A DNA stretch of 64,000 nt from Sipunculus nudus (taxonomy: Eukaryota > Annelida > Sipuncula > Golfingiida > Sipunculidae), in NCBI GenBank assembly GCA_026874595.1, contig CM049313.1, positions 41,630,659 to 41,694,658 on the forward strand. The letters are read 5' to 3'. Positions 49,489-61,855 of this stretch are shown piece after piece; the first letter of the stretch is position 1, and every line of letters starts with the position of its first letter. The translations under genes were made by a program, and so were the position numbers. Below the pieces are notes generated by a model. The model was not told where the DNA came from. It searched no databases and worked only from the letters and a program-made list of their open reading frames with translations.

Positions 49489-49539
<51 letters not shown>

Positions 49540-49855
49540 ATGAATCCTAAAGAACAGAAACTTAAAAAAATGTTTGTAGGATTAATTACCTCAGTATCAT
49601 ATATAGGACCATATGATACAAAAATTTACAGTCAGTGTCGAGATGTATGTTCAATTTTAACACTGGCCTTTTACGATCACGTATAAATAATCATTATTTG
49701 TAACAAAAATTTATTAATAATAAAATATCAAAACAAGTAGCGGCATAAAATAGATAAAATTAACTAGATTTTATTTATGCTCAAAAAAAAACTAAAAATA
49801 GCATATTGTCACTAGGGGAAAATAAAAATAGTGTTAATTTAATCATAATTGATAA
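48118..49855. other. Intergenic region without recognised genes
   Basis: AT-rich, with (TA)n at 49,492-49,536. Open frames are all under 100 codons and without known domains. Confidence 0.5.
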
Positions 49856-50090
49856 TACGATGATTGACGGGGAGCCAGTGTAGATATGGTCATGGTGTTA
49901 TATGGTCCTGTTTACTACTGACTCTCTGAATCCTCACAGCACAGTTCTGAACCCTCTGTAGCCTCTGAAGCAGAGAACTTAGACAGCAACGTAGAGGGGC
50001 GTTGCCATAATCAAGTTAGCTTATGTCAAAGGCATGATTCCGTAGCTCTAGTGACGATTTTTTGGTGAATACTTAGCCGTCCATCTGTGA
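49856..50090. repeat. Dispersed repeat family R4, copy 1
   Basis: Contains 'ttgacggggagccagtgtag' and 'ggttttatatggtc'-like phrases that match the end of the repeat at 57,610-58,100 ('ttgacgggaagccaatggag'). It resembles a repeat common in marine invertebrate genomes; this is from memory and not checked. Confidence 0.45.
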
Positions 50091-51640
50091 AAAACAAGGA
50101 ATACAGTCTGGTGGATTCATCCAAATATTGTCGTATTACGGATGAAACCTCCAAAGTATGGATTAAGTATGACGTCACTCCAGAACACTCTAGAGGGGGT
50201 ACTTCCTTAAATAGGTTTCAGGTTTCTCTAGCAGGCTTATCAAAAAGGTAGACCAAACGCAAATATCACATGTTTGCGACATCAAGGTCGATGTAATAAA
50301 ATAAAAAGACTCTAGAAACAACTTTCTATGGATCTATATTAAGCTACATTATACACCCACATTGATATATATGTATGTGTCAAACTGCATACCTGTTCAA
50401 CTGATAAAGCTGTTCACAGATTGCATCGCAGTTTGAGCCGACCAAGATACCAATCGCAATAGGCACCTGACTGCTAGCAAACACAAGGATATCATACACT
50501 GAGTTTATTACAATCTTCATCTGTTATGTTCACGTGTTTTGAATGTTGTGAGTAAAAGCATAATAAGAACGGGCGCAGGAGACTAGAGCTATTTTTTTAG
50601 CTGTCTACATGCATGGAGCAGAATCAAGGTGAAGATTTTGTTAAAAAAATTGTTATTCCTCCAAAACTTTCTACAAACATAATATTAATAAACTTACGTT
50701 TATGGTATGCATGCATGCAATACCCTTAATATTTTTTTCTTATTTTTTTTTAAATTTAAAGAATAAATGTTAGCTAATAAACTTGATAAGACTTTTTTTA
50801 AGGACGGATGTAAACAAATATATTGACCAACTCGATATAAAAGGTTTAGCATAGCATTGCTAAGGAATGTACAGGTTAAGCTGAAAAACTGGCCCCGCTA
50901 CTATGGTTACCTTGACAACTCGCTTTTTCGTTGTTCAAAAGTACAGCTCATATGTTTCACTTGCCAAGAGGCATGAGTAAAGATGGACAGAATTTCATGT
51001 TTTGGACACCATGTCTTTATTTTGCCTAAACAACAACACACCAACATTGTCCTTTTAATCTGAAATGATGCCAAAATAAATTGATCAAATTTTAAATCTC
51101 TCAGAGACCGCATAAAAACCACCGCCGGTATCCTAGACCACAATATAGGGGTATTACAAGGCCCCTTTGACGTGTGGCATGTAAGCGAAGTCAGCATCAA
51201 AGAAATCTGTCACGTAATTCAGTAACCCGACGGTTGCATCAAAGGTCGGTTCTGTTCGGCAGAACAAGCGAGACATATAATTTGAGACCCATGCAGTTGG
51301 CCAGTCTCTTACCCGTTCGGACATTTACACTTAACGTTTCACCCGCTTCCCGCCGTGATTTCCCTCTCGATTTTAACAATAATTTAGAAGACATTTATTG
51401 TAGTGATCCAGTTTACTCCCATTTAAAATCGGTACGTTCCCTGTTTTCTCTGTAAAATATTAATACAAACCCGTTCAAACTTTGAAAGTTAAATGAAATG
51501 AAATAATTTGAAAGTTTGTCTAAGAGACCAACCAACAAACGCTAGAAATAAATATAAATGCCGAGGGTATAATAATGGAAGTGTGTGTGATATCAACTAT
51601 GATTACATTCCACGTGATCTGTATAAATCTTCCTTTTCTT
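50091..51640. other. Intergenic region without recognised genes
   Basis: Includes open frames of 97 codons (minus, 50,907-51,200) and 93 codons (plus, 51,174-51,455) with no recognisable domain or splice pattern. Confidence 0.45.
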
Positions 51641-51821
51641 CCTCGCTACGTGATATCATCTGCAAACATGACCTGTTTAAGTTCTACCTAAATCAGACCA
51701 CATTATTTGCATAAGTTCTACCTCATCTTCCCGTCTACGTGCTTTCATCAGACCACATCCCATCAGGTTAAGTTCCACCTAACCCTTCCCTGTGACGTGC
51801 AATCATCAGGCGATTTTGAAA

Positions 51822-52090
51822 TATTGTCCAACAAAAGACTGTCACATAAATGTTAATGAAATATTGATAAACCAAACAATGTCACATAAATGTGAATGAA
51901 ATATTGTCTGATAAAGGATTGTCAAATTAATGTTAATTATATATTGTCCAACAAAAGACTGTCACATAAATGTTAATGAAATGTTGTCTAACAAAACACT
52001 GTCAAATAAATGTTTATAAAATATTTATGAATAAAGGACTGTCATATAAATGTTAATAAAACATTGTCCAACAAAATACTGTCCAGCCAA
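51822..52090. repeat. 40-bp AT-rich tandem array
   Basis: About six and a half imperfect copies of 'attgtccaacaaaagactgt' + 'cacataaatgttaatgaaat'. Just before it (51,610-51,800) a roughly 90-bp unit with 'ctacgtg.t.tcatc' and 'aagttctacct' is repeated about three times. Confidence 0.85.
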
Positions 52091-52506
52091 CAGTTTAAAT
52101 TCCGGTGTGGTCATATTTTCACTGTTTCAATGTACCTTTCACGGATTTTTATATATGATTAATCGTACTATTTTTATTAAGTTTTACTGAATATGTCATG
52201 TTTTTATGTTTTTTTTTTCAGGATGAGTTCGTATAGAAACGTAGCGGCACTTCAGTACCTCCTTAAAGTATGTATAAGTGACAACTCAGTTGTTGGGCAA
52301 GAAGTGATTTTAGGTTGTTTTAATTATTTCTAAGAAAAGGACTTTCTGAGAAAGTATATAACCTTATCCAGGAAGAAAAACCTTGGAGTCAGGTACACGA
52401 ATACTATACCTGCAACGCTAAACCAAATGACTTTTGGTTGAAGCAAAAAAGGGTTAACAGCTTGAAAGGGTTACTAACTTGAAAAGATCGACCACAATAA
52501 TCGACC

Positions 52507-53784
52507 ATGTCATGCTGGAATATATTAAATGCGACAATGAGATGGGTCTTATTTCTTTGTTTTTTGTTTGTTGGGCTGAGGTTCATTTTCTTTGCTTATC
52601 TTTCCAAGAAGAATAAAGTGCCCAGTAATATCAAACCCAGAAAAAAAGAAACAGTAACACATTCCATGGACAGCAATTGTTTCGTAGTTAATGTAGTCTA
52701 GTTACAAATGTTTATTCATACAAACACATCATTTCTAGATCTCCGGGAGTCGAAGCGTGCCACTCTCAGAATGTTCGGTTATTTGTTGACTCATAAAAAT
52801 CGTCTACCCTCAGTTAGATGCAAAATAACCAGAAACGGAGTCACGTGTTTGGTAACGGGGAGATGTTCCATCATAACCATCCTGGATTCTACTCCAATGA
52901 GAGGAGCCCTCAACCGCACCGCCAACTTCATATGTGACTTACCATGGGAGGCTGGACACGATGGAGTTTCTATTAGTCTGAGGGGAACATCAGGAGATAC
53001 CTCAGTAATTAAACGGGTTGGGGTCAAATTAAATACAAGAGCTAAACCTAAAGGGTTCGCCATATGCCTACCTACAATGTACAACATAACTTTGCCATAT
53101 TTTTTGCTGAGTGGATTAAAATGCAACGTTTTCTTGGTGTCAGCAAAGTGTTTTTGTACGATAAATTTAATACCGCACCGGAGGTTGTTGACCAGATCTT
53201 AAACTATTACGTAAGCACTGTTTTTTAAAGATTGTGTACTGGAACCAACCGTGGAGGACGGCCCAGTTCGCGCACGGTCACAACACGATCTTTTACCATT
53301 GTTTATACAGCCTGATGGAGGAATTTGAATACATTGGAGTTTACGATCTTGATGAGTTTTTTATACCAAAGGTCAAAAAGGTTGGCAACACGTTTATGAA
53401 AATATACCCGGATATGATGAATACGATTACATCTAATTTAAACGAATGTGTGTTCCCAATCAAGATTTACAAGCAACAGATCACGAATCATTGTAACAAT
53501 CAGTAACAAAACTATTCATGAGCCAACTATTCATGAGCCAACCAGATACGAACTACAAATCTATCATTAAACCACTTGACATAACGGCACTACGTGCGCA
53601 CGAACCAATTGGATTTCTTCGTGGCAAAAGACGGACTATTGTTCACAATTTTGCGCTGATTTATCATTACAGAGACGCACCATCTACATGTCATAGTGCC
53701 GGCAAGTCGGTGCTTGTATACGCTGATGTAATAAAATCGGCAATTAGAGAAACATTCAAAGCGGCAGGAATACCTTTCAAATGA
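52507..53784 (+). pseudogene. Broken GT92 (Glyco_transf_92) glycosyltransferase, intronless
   Basis: Begins with a type II signal anchor (ATG at 52,507 or 52,537; hydrophobic MRWVLFLCFLFVGLRFIFF), as in Golgi transferases. A lumenal region follows, with GFAICLPTMYN, then in other frames AEWIKMQRFLGVSKVFLYD, VYWNQPWRTAQFAHGHNT and EYIGVYDLDEFFIPK, the conserved GT92 core with the DLDE metal-binding-type motif, and finally SIIKPLDITALRAHEP and ALIYHYRDAP. GT92 enzymes include nematode and animal galactosyltransferases. It is broken by an in-frame TAG (52,699-52,701) and three frame changes (about 53,090; at the T-run 53,221-53,226; about 53,503). A 15-bp direct duplication lies at about 53,513-53,542. 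No introns were seen, so a retrocopy is possible. If the T-run is a sequencing error, at least three lesions remain. Confidence 0.85.
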
Positions 53785-55386
53785 TTAGGATCGCAATGTT
53801 AGAACAGAAACACGACACAATAATGAACGTCTATAGTATAAATCAGTCAGGATGTAGCGGGTAAAAGGACACATAGGAACCAAATTAGTCTACGAAGGTC
53901 ACGATCCTGGAAATTAATTAGGGACAAATCAGGGACAAATCTGTCACTGTGATTAAAACACGGACAGAAGAAAGATAGAAAGAGAGACGAGAGAAAAGAA
54001 AAAAATGATGGTTAGTGTTGTGTGAAGCGTATTGCTGTCATCTGATAAAAAAAACCTTTTTTATCTCGTTCGTACGATCACACTCTGTCCCATACGAGAT
54101 GCTATCTCTTAGTACTTAATTTAAAATATAAAATGCTATACACAGCAACTAATATGACTGATAGATAGTGAACGGAAGCCAAGCAGTCGACAACTCATTC
54201 GATGGATACGCATTATATTTATTTGAACTTAATTAAAAAACAATAATATTTCGGGCGTCAAACTCCCGATTTTGAATGAAGCCTGCACGAAACTATTTTG
54301 GCTCCTTCATGAGCTTATGCTTATTTACATTAGAGAGAGCGTCGCCCTGACACCTTTGAGCATGATGCATGAAACCCTCTGTTATGCAAATTAGCCGTCT
54401 CCATTATTGTAACTTATAATTTTGCTGATATCTCTTGTTGATCTTGTCCTACACCCATGTCTTCATGGTCAACTTTTAGGATGCGCAATGTTGTCATGTG
54501 TTTTTATGTCTGAAAGAGACGGGAAAGTTATGTGGAACTGACAGATTGTACAGCAATGTCTATTGTTTCGTACCCACTACTAATTATGTCTGGTTATTTG
54601 TATTTTTTTTATTTTTGTATAGTAATTTTAACTTATTTTTACGAGTTTAATGTCTCTTATTGGTTTAATATCATAGTACATGTATATTACTGGATTATGT
54701 TCATGTTTTATCTAGGATATGTAATATTAAAATATTAGTCTGCATCTTTATTTAATTAATATATTATTTATAATCATTCTGTATGCAATTGCTTGCTTGT
54801 AATGACGTTTTAGAGCACAACACTATGGTTTTCACGCTTTACAAAATAAAATATTATTTATTTATTTATTATTATTTTGTTGTTTTTATCCGATCCTTGA
54901 CCAATTTGTCATCATTTTACAAAACTCGAAAGCTGGACTGACTTGAAACCATTTTCACCTTGGTGTACTTCATCTAAGTCTCCCGAATCTTACTAGCATA
55001 TCATCATTGAATAAGGCAGGAAAACGTATAACAGAAGTACCCCCTTCAGGTTGGATGTACTATTACTATCATATATATGCCCGACGCTCTGTTATTTTTC
55101 TAAGACGCAAGCAAACATAATTCATTGACAGTGAGTTAAAAAAAAATCATTATTCATAATACATAGTAAACATTATAAACTCTTCTTCATAATCATCGTA
55201 TAGAGTTTTATATAATTATAAATTATAATTTCAGTATATTTTAGTGAAGGCAGTCTCAGTGTTTTTATTAGTATACAATTTCAGTACGGGTATTTAATTA
55301 GAAATGCAAGCTAAACATATGAATATTTATAAGAATAGCCAACTGATTGAATCCGCCTCCTGCTATTTTTTTTACGATGAGATTTA
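53785..55386. other. Intergenic region without recognised genes
   Basis: Strongly AT-rich. The stretch 54,532-54,738 has a hydrophobic, Tyr/Phe-rich 68-codon open frame that looks like chance from T-rich sequence. Confidence 0.45.
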
Positions 55387-55638
55387 TCACGGTTTGACCC
55401 ATACACGGTGAACGCTCTGCAGGCTTAATGGAAAGGCTGTGCCCCACAACCGATTGTGTCTTTGGGGCGGGGGGTCATCCGTTTTATGAGTTATGGGGTT
55501 GATGAAACATGAAGGACCCACAGGCGTAGTAACTGGGCCTGTTATATTTAAAGGCCGGCCCATGAAGATGCCTATCTCGTGTCGCACAGCTACTGTGAAT
55601 GGCTTTTTGTTTGCATGAGTTTCAAATCTGCGATATTC
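55387..55638 (-). CDS. Possible orphan terminal exon (84 codons with stop)
   Basis: A consensus acceptor ATTCCTCTTTCAG opens a frame running to a TGA at 55,387, relatively GC-rich for the region. The peptide begins EYRRFETHANKKPFTVAVRH and is Pro-rich later (GPVTTPVGPSCFINPITHK). No domain was recognised and no upstream exon was found. The first bases resemble exon 19 of the lectin gene (CAGGAATATC..AGATTTG). It may be a real last exon of an unseen gene or a decayed fragment. Confidence 0.3.
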   Translation of the reverse strand, partial: EYRRFETHANKKPFTVAVRHEIGIFMGRPLNITGPVTTPVGPSCFINPITHKTDDPPPQRHNRLWGTAFPLSLQSVHRVWVKP

Positions 55639-55639
55639 C

Positions 55640-56825
55640 TGAAAGAGGAATTATCGCGAAAGTAAAACCATCGTGAATAAGGCGTCTCATGTACACAGGT
55701 GAAGAGACTCTATTTTTTACCTGCATTGTTAACTCATGCCCGTCACCAGTCCTTTTGTAGTGTGAAAAGTAAAAGACAAGTGATCGATAGACTTTTCATT
55801 CTCTGAATAGTGAATCATATTCTTTGTAGCTTTACAAAGTTGTTCTTCAAACTTTGATTAGGCATACCTAGGTATTGTGGAGGTTTAAATTTGTTACCTT
55901 TCCTACGAAATGGGCCATCAAACTGCCGCAAATCTCTCTCCCACCCCCACCCCCACCCCCTCTCTGTATTCATCCGGCCGTTGTTACGAATATTACACTG
56001 TATTTAAGGGAGTGAACTTTTTATTCAGTTTAGGCTTTTGTATAAAATGTGACTTTATTGTCAACAATTTTTCATTATGTACAAGTGTTGATTATACTAT
56101 CCAACCCCCCCCCCCCAAAAAAAAAGTTTTAACATTGATTCTCCCCCCCCCCCCCCCCTAGGTTTTGTAACAAGAAAAGGCCGTATATGTTATATACAAT
56201 GCTTCGTAAGTCACATTCGAAATGTGTTAGATTAACTTCTGATATAACACCACTTTTGTATAGCTGCCTGTGAATGTAATACCATTGATTATTTAGCACT
56301 TGTACAAAATACAACTAAAGCCCAACACCCTTCTTAGGTGGCGCTAATTGTAAGTTGAACAAAATGTAGCACGGTTTCATTGTTGTACATTTATACAATA
56401 CAGTAAATGTTCCACGTGTGCTTGATAATGCCCCTTATAAATATACGATCAATATAATTAACACGCGGTTATTTTTTTCTAGACAATGGTTTACCTGCTT
56501 TTGCTCTTACTCGACTCTCCAAATTCTGCACACGTTTCGTCGGTGCGCTTTTCCAGGACAAGTATGTTTTCCTTTGCTGGATTAATTTCCATTAAGCTGC
56601 ATAATTAATAATTTTAATATTCCCCTACAGTTGTCCCTGTTTCTTTTATGTTTTAGGTCGTCCGCGCAAGTAACGCTTTTTCGAGCGGCGCCCCGGGGAT
56701 TTTTCTTGCATTTCGAATTCACTGACCCCTTAAGTACCTTGCATGCTATTACGGAACCTAATATCAACAGATCATGTATGTGTGATGAACATAAATTGTG
56801 TAATAGAGAAAAAAATCAGATCCTG
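55640..56825. other. Intergenic region, C-rich tracts
   Basis: Contains a short CA/CCCAC stretch at about 55,940 and C-runs near 56,105 and 56,145. A plus-strand ATG at 56,485 starts a short hydrophobic peptide ending in a GTATGT donor, but nothing supports it as an exon. Confidence 0.4.
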
Positions 56826-56839
56826 TAACACTAGGCAGC

Positions 56840-57470
56840 GTGAAATGTCTAGGGGAATGAAAAAAGAAGTCAGTGGTTGAATAATCATCAGCTAATTGAG
56901 CAGCAATGTCAAGTGTTTCAGGGCTTTTCTCATCAAGAAAAGTTTTAACATCTGCGTTAATGCAGCGCTTGAATTCTTTAAGCAAAATCAACTGGCGGAA
57001 ATTGTCAAAATCTTTCATTACATTTTTATAACAACACCGGCGATCAAACAACTGCTCCATTGTCCAAGCAAATTCGACGTAGGTCTGTTCTTTGCGCTTT
57101 TCCAAATATCTGAATTTCTGGCGGTAAGCCTCCGGAACTAACTCATAACCTTTTAGGATTAACCGTTTTACCAGGTCATAGTCAGCAGCAGCTTCTACTG
57201 AAAGCTCTGTATAAATTTCTCTGGTCTTGCCAGTCAATTCACTTTGTAACAAATTTTTCTCAGGCCATTTTAAATTTTCAGCTACTATCTCAAAGTGTAA
57301 GAAATATTTATCAAACTCTTTTTCTTGAAAAGGTGGGACAAGTCTAATGTGTTTAGTAACATCAAAACTTTGAGTTGGGGCAGCACGTAAACTATGTTCT
57401 AGTTGAAGTCTTTCTAATTCCAGTCGTTTTAACTCAATTTCCTTTTCCTTTTTCTAGTCTTTCTCTTTCG
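56840..57470 (-). pseudogene. gag body with SCAN-like capsid region, degenerate
   Basis: An open minus-strand frame reads HIRLVPPFQEKEFDKYFLHF, ENLKWPEKNLLQSELTGK, KRLILKGYELVPEAYRQKF and FDNFRQLILLKEFKRCIN. This is the capsid/SCAN-like fold found in Gypsy-type Gag proteins (VPPF.E.E.D.YF..FE; Y.LVPEAYR..FR). A TAG lies just upstream in the charged Glu/Lys/Arg-rich segment, and the frame runs into the LTR end at about 56,880. There is no zinc knuckle. Confidence 0.8.
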
Positions 57471-57609
57471 AACCTTTCATGTTTTTCCCTGTATAAATGT
57501 TAATGCCAGCTCATATTGCAGTTCTATTTTTTTTAAAATTCCAACTGCTTAGCAAGGCTGTCATTTTTTATGTTTCCACGTCACTCTCTTCAATTAAACC
57601 TTTGCTAAC

Positions 57610-58105
57610 TAGATCTTAATAATAATATATAGTATTTATATAGCGCCAAATTCTCCGATAGTCGGACTCACAGCGCAATTCACACACACACACACTCGCA
57701 TACAATTTCATGGAAATCTACTCCCTGTGCCTGACCCAGATAAAAAATGGATATTAATTACCAAATGCTTGACGAAAAAGATACGTTTTTAAATTAGTTT
57801 TAAATTTTACAAGAGTTGAAGATTTTCTAAGTGTAATGGGAAGTTAATTCCAAACTTTGGGGGCTATGAAACGGAAGGACCGTTCACCGATTTTCATGTT
57901 ACACTTTGGTACTTTAAGAAGATTTCCGCCAGCCGAGCGCAGCGTACGCAAAGGCCGATAGGTTTTTATTTTTTCCGTCAACTATGATGGAAGTGAGTCA
58001 TCAAAATGGCGGTTAACAAAAACAGCAATTTTATATTGTATACGGTACTTGACGGGAAGCCAATGGAGCTGTTTGAGCAGCGGGGTGACGTGGTCGGCCT
58101 TACGC
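57610..58105 (+). repeat. Dispersed repeat family R4, copy 2, inserted in gag
   Basis: Starts 'aataataatatatagtattt' + 'atatagcgcc', carries a (CA)n stretch, and ends with 'ttgacgggaagccaatggag' + 'gggtgacgtggtc'. It sits between the gag start and gag body, so it inserted into the LTR element. It is related to 49,856-50,090. Confidence 0.55.
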
Positions 58106-58109
58106 TTCT

Positions 58110-58260
58110 TGCATGATCTTAGCAATGAAATCAGCCTTTCTCAAAGCTTTTTTCACATTTAGCCCTAAGTGTTGTCCCAAACGCAACAACTATTCCTTTG
58201 TCAACTGTTCAAGTTGATCAGGGTCGGGATCGTCAACAAATGGTTTGAAATCTGCCATGT
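58110..58260 (-). pseudogene. gag N-terminal fragment with in-frame stop
   Basis: ATG at 58,260-58,258 starts MADFKPFVDDPDPDQLEQLT. A TAG interrupts the frame after about 22 codons, and the frame then continues (RLGQHLGLNVKKALRKADF) up to the inserted repeat. This is a retroelement Gag start, non-functional as it stands. Confidence 0.65.
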
Positions 58261-58266
58261 TAAGCT

Positions 58267-59034
58267 GTAACACTAGGAATCGTGAAATGTCTAGGGGAAT
58301 GAATAAAGAAGTCAGTGGGTTTATTGTTAACAAATAACTATAATTTATTCTTAAAACAACCCTAACATTACAATATACTAAATCAATACAATTACACAGT
58401 ATAACAACAGTATAACAGCCAATCAATATAATCATACAGCCTAATAAACAAAGTGCACAAAACCTGGATACCACCACTGTCACAGCCACAAGTCCTTTAA
58501 AATGTATAAGCCGGATAAATAGTTCACACAAATCTTCTCAGAGAATAACAGTCCAATATAAAGCTCTTGTAACAATCCCGAAAGTAAACTGATGACCAAA
58601 TAAGATTCGTCACAAATCCAGAAGAAAATCTATAATTGCCGCACTTATCATAACAGGTCCCACAAACTGACTTATACGCTTCTGTGTCCGCTGGAATATT
58701 CTCTCACCTCTCTCCCGGCTTTAAAACACAGCGTCTTAATATAAGTTTCCATCTCAAGCCGAGAACTTTCCATTTCGCGAACAGTCTGAAGAACCTAACA
58801 TAATAAACACGCTCAAAGAACATACTACAACAAAGAACGATGTGTATCTACACGCCAGGGTTAAACCAATGCGGATTTAACTGAGCCTGCAACATCCGGC
58901 CAAGCTAGGCCGCTACAACACGAGCTACGCGTGGCACACAAACCAAATGTCAACAACGCATGAAGCACCCCTGCGCACAAATAAAGGAAACACATGCAAG
59001 ACCGCTGCACATAATAAAAAGGGCACCTGTAACA
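58267..59034 (-). repeat. Candidate 5' LTR (768 bp)
   Basis: TG at 59,034-59,033 and CA at 58,268-58,267. Its last about 53 bp recur after the gag remnant. The short gap to the gag ATG (nine bases) leaves no room for a normal primer-binding site, so the inner border is uncertain. Confidence 0.5.
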
Positions 59035-61028
59035 ATGCTATTTCAAAGTTTCAAAGCAAAACGCGGTCTTGGGGGTCCACTATATCCTGCATTGACCCCC
59101 ATTTCCATTATAACACCATTAAATAATTTTATTCTCTTAGAGGAAGTAGTGTTTTTTTTTATTCAAATGCTGAACAAAGACCAAATTACTTCGTTTTCAA
59201 CACTTGCAATCGAGACCTGCAATATGCACGGCCATTTGACATGATATTTATGGGTTGACAAGTATGTTTTATTTTTATCAGTATCTTTTCATGATGATCA
59301 TGGTATTAGCAGTTCGGCAAATAAATGGGTTGTTTGAAAAATGGTTATTCAAACTGAAACACATAATCAACAATCCCTGAGAAATTAACAGGATAAAAAT
59401 ATGCGACATCCAGTTCCTACCAGCTCATTACAAAACTATATATCATATAGAACCGTGGATTTTCCACGGATCAACTAGTACTTTTATTAGTGACAAAGTT
59501 ATGTGCTACTGGACAGCTGAAAAGAGGGACTTCGCTGTCGAAATACTAACTGTAACTATTACTTGCATTAAGCAGACAGTGTATATTAAACACATGTAGT
59601 ATGTTGACGTCTCCTTGACACCCGTGGTTGCACAGTATAAAAAGAAAGGTGTTTACAAAAGAGATTTATACACTCTTGTCCTTCTAATGCTTATATACTC
59701 CTGTACTTCCATCAAAACCCTACAAAAATAGGCTTATATATTGAATGTTTATAAACAAGTGTTACCTGTTTGCATTATGTAATTTTGTCTCAAGAAATAT
59801 GATTCATTTTCCTTTGATTCATTTAAAAAATATTGTTGAATAAATCATTTATATTAGTAGACTTAAATAATTTATTGTTATTTAATATAATATCGTATGA
59901 TATGTTATTGTATTGAGGAAGAATAATATGAAATTATCATTCTGAAATACCATTCAAATAAAAATACCTTTATTATTAATACTTTGGAAAACCGTACATT
60001 TTGACCAGTCAGAGAAACGTTAGCATATGGGAAAAACCCTGGCCCGATAGTTGGTGATATTTTGGAATTCACAGACCAGCTGATGACTATACGGGGATCC
60101 CAGCTTTATGTTTCATGTCTTCTGATGATAATATATTTTGTAATATATATTTAATCTGATCATATATTGGTTTTGAAAAGACTTTAATGTATTATTTTGA
60201 ATGATATCTTTATATCAGTAAAGCAATTAGTTGTATCCATTGTATTGTTATATTTTCAGCGTACTGTGGTATAGATAACTGCATAATATGTGCCATTTAC
60301 TTAAAGCGGTTCTATTTGCATGATAACAAGGTACAAAGGGCGGTTTTTCAATATTTTCTTGTATTATATGGACCACGTATCATTTACCATTATTTTTCAA
60401 TCTGCCTAGCTGTGTATGTTCGCTGTAATGTTGCTATTGTGTACAACTAGTCCATGTCGACATGAATAAATAATCGTTATTTAAACACTCAGCATAGCGA
60501 TACAATAATAATTATGCATTGACAATGAAATATTTGTTGGAAAATCATAGATATCATAAAAACTGAACTGTTCAGCTTATCTCTCATTGGCACCGGATGA
60601 TTTTGGGATATTTTAATTAAAAAAGAATCGATTAACTAAAAGACTAAAACAATTTACGAGACTTTTCAAACATATACTAACATACACCGTCTCGTCTCGC
60701 TGGAGCTTGTAAATATGTTACCTATCACCCACAGCTTATACGACTGGCATATATTTTATCTAAATATTTAAATTCTCGAAACATTCTTAAAAGCATTTTG
60801 TAAAAACTATATCTTTATAAAGTTTTATACTCCAGTTTTCTTTTTTTGTGTCGGTTCAAATTCCCTAACAGAGTTTATGGGAACCATGACATTTTTTTAA
60901 ATGAAATAATACAGTTATGGAAAGTGATGTAAAAATATTGCACTTTTGATTCTAATCACCAGACATAGATAATTTAACATTCTTGGAACTGAAGAATTTG
61001 TTTGATAAAAGTTCATATTTAATGGTTC
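59035..61028. other. Intergenic region without recognised genes
   Basis: About 2 kb of very AT-rich DNA, with no open frame over about 94 codons, no repeat family and no RNA gene recognised. Confidence 0.5.
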
Positions 61029-61333
61029 TAAGGCAAAAAAAAAAAAAAGGTATGGTTCTCAGGCACCGCGCGCATCAATTTTAACCCCCGCATCAAACAT
61101 TTTATTTTGGTTTTCCAAAGAATAGATAAAATGAGACAATTTTGATACGCTATTCTTTTTTATTTAGGGTTTTGTCCTGTTTAGTGGAAAACTTGTTATT
61201 TACATGCTTTTCCCTGATCATATGACATTTTATCCAAACATAAAAAAAGCGTAAAAAAATAAAATACCGCCCGCCAGCATCGATTTCTGAAAAAAGTGCC
61301 TGAGAACCATACCTTTTTATTTTTTTGGCCTTA
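61029..61333. mobile_element. 305-bp MITE or foldback element with about 38-bp terminal inverted repeats
   Basis: The left end 61,029-61,066 (taaggc, A-run, then 'ggtatggttctcaggcac') is matched in reverse at 61,296-61,333 ('gtgcctgagaaccatacc', T-run, gcctta). The only differences are in the A/T run. The inside has no coding capacity, so this is a non-autonomous DNA element. Target-site duplication may be TA. Confidence 0.85.
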
Positions 61334-61855
61334 CAAAGTTCGTTTTTTATTTTGGGCCTCACGCAGGACCACCCTTGCCCCAGATCGAAACACACATTTA
61401 TATTATGAAACAAAGGAACTTGCTGATTTAACCAGATATTTCGTAATTCTTCAACTTTGTTTTTGAATCACGACAAAAGTAAGATGATAGGATAATTTGC
61501 TTATTATTACACATAAGCTTTATGCACGAGATCCACAAACACCGAGACGATACAATATACGCGGAAACGCATACATCGAGACGTTCACTTAATACTACAG
61601 CTATGATTTATCAATATAGTTGCATTAAAAGCATCAATATTTAACCCAGAAATGTTCCTTGTAAAGGGTTATCAATTGAAATCCAATGGGTTTATTGGAT
61701 GGTTTATTCTAATGCGTGTGTTAGGGATTATATTTATTATATACCATACATAAAAGAAACTTTGCAACTTCATACCCTTTCTATAACTTTTGTTACCATT
61801 GGAAGTTGAAGTTAACCATATTAAACCAATGCAAGTTTGTATACGATAGAATAAT

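Larger units (their letters stand above)
56826..59034 (-). mobile_element. LTR retrotransposon deletion derivative (LTR, gag, LTR end)
   Basis: On the minus strand: a candidate LTR from 59,034 (TGTTACAGG...) to 58,267 (...GTGTTACA), then gag starting at 58,258, then the gag body to about 56,881, fused directly to a second copy of the last about 53 bp of the LTR (56,826-56,880). The two LTR-end copies (58,266-58,318 and 56,824-56,880) differ at only a few positions. No pol, no primer-binding site and no complete 3' LTR are present, so the element is not autonomous. LTR limits are inferred from TG...CA ends. Confidence 0.65.

Noticed and set aside
54532-54738. Hydrophobic 68-codon frame resembling a membrane protein
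   Set aside because: T-rich DNA gives Phe/Tyr/Leu/Ile codons by chance; no homology or splice pattern.
56485-56570. Plus-strand signal-peptide-like exon MVYLLLLLLDSPNSAHV with a GTATGT donor
   Set aside because: Too short, no following exon in a matching phase, no conserved neighbour.
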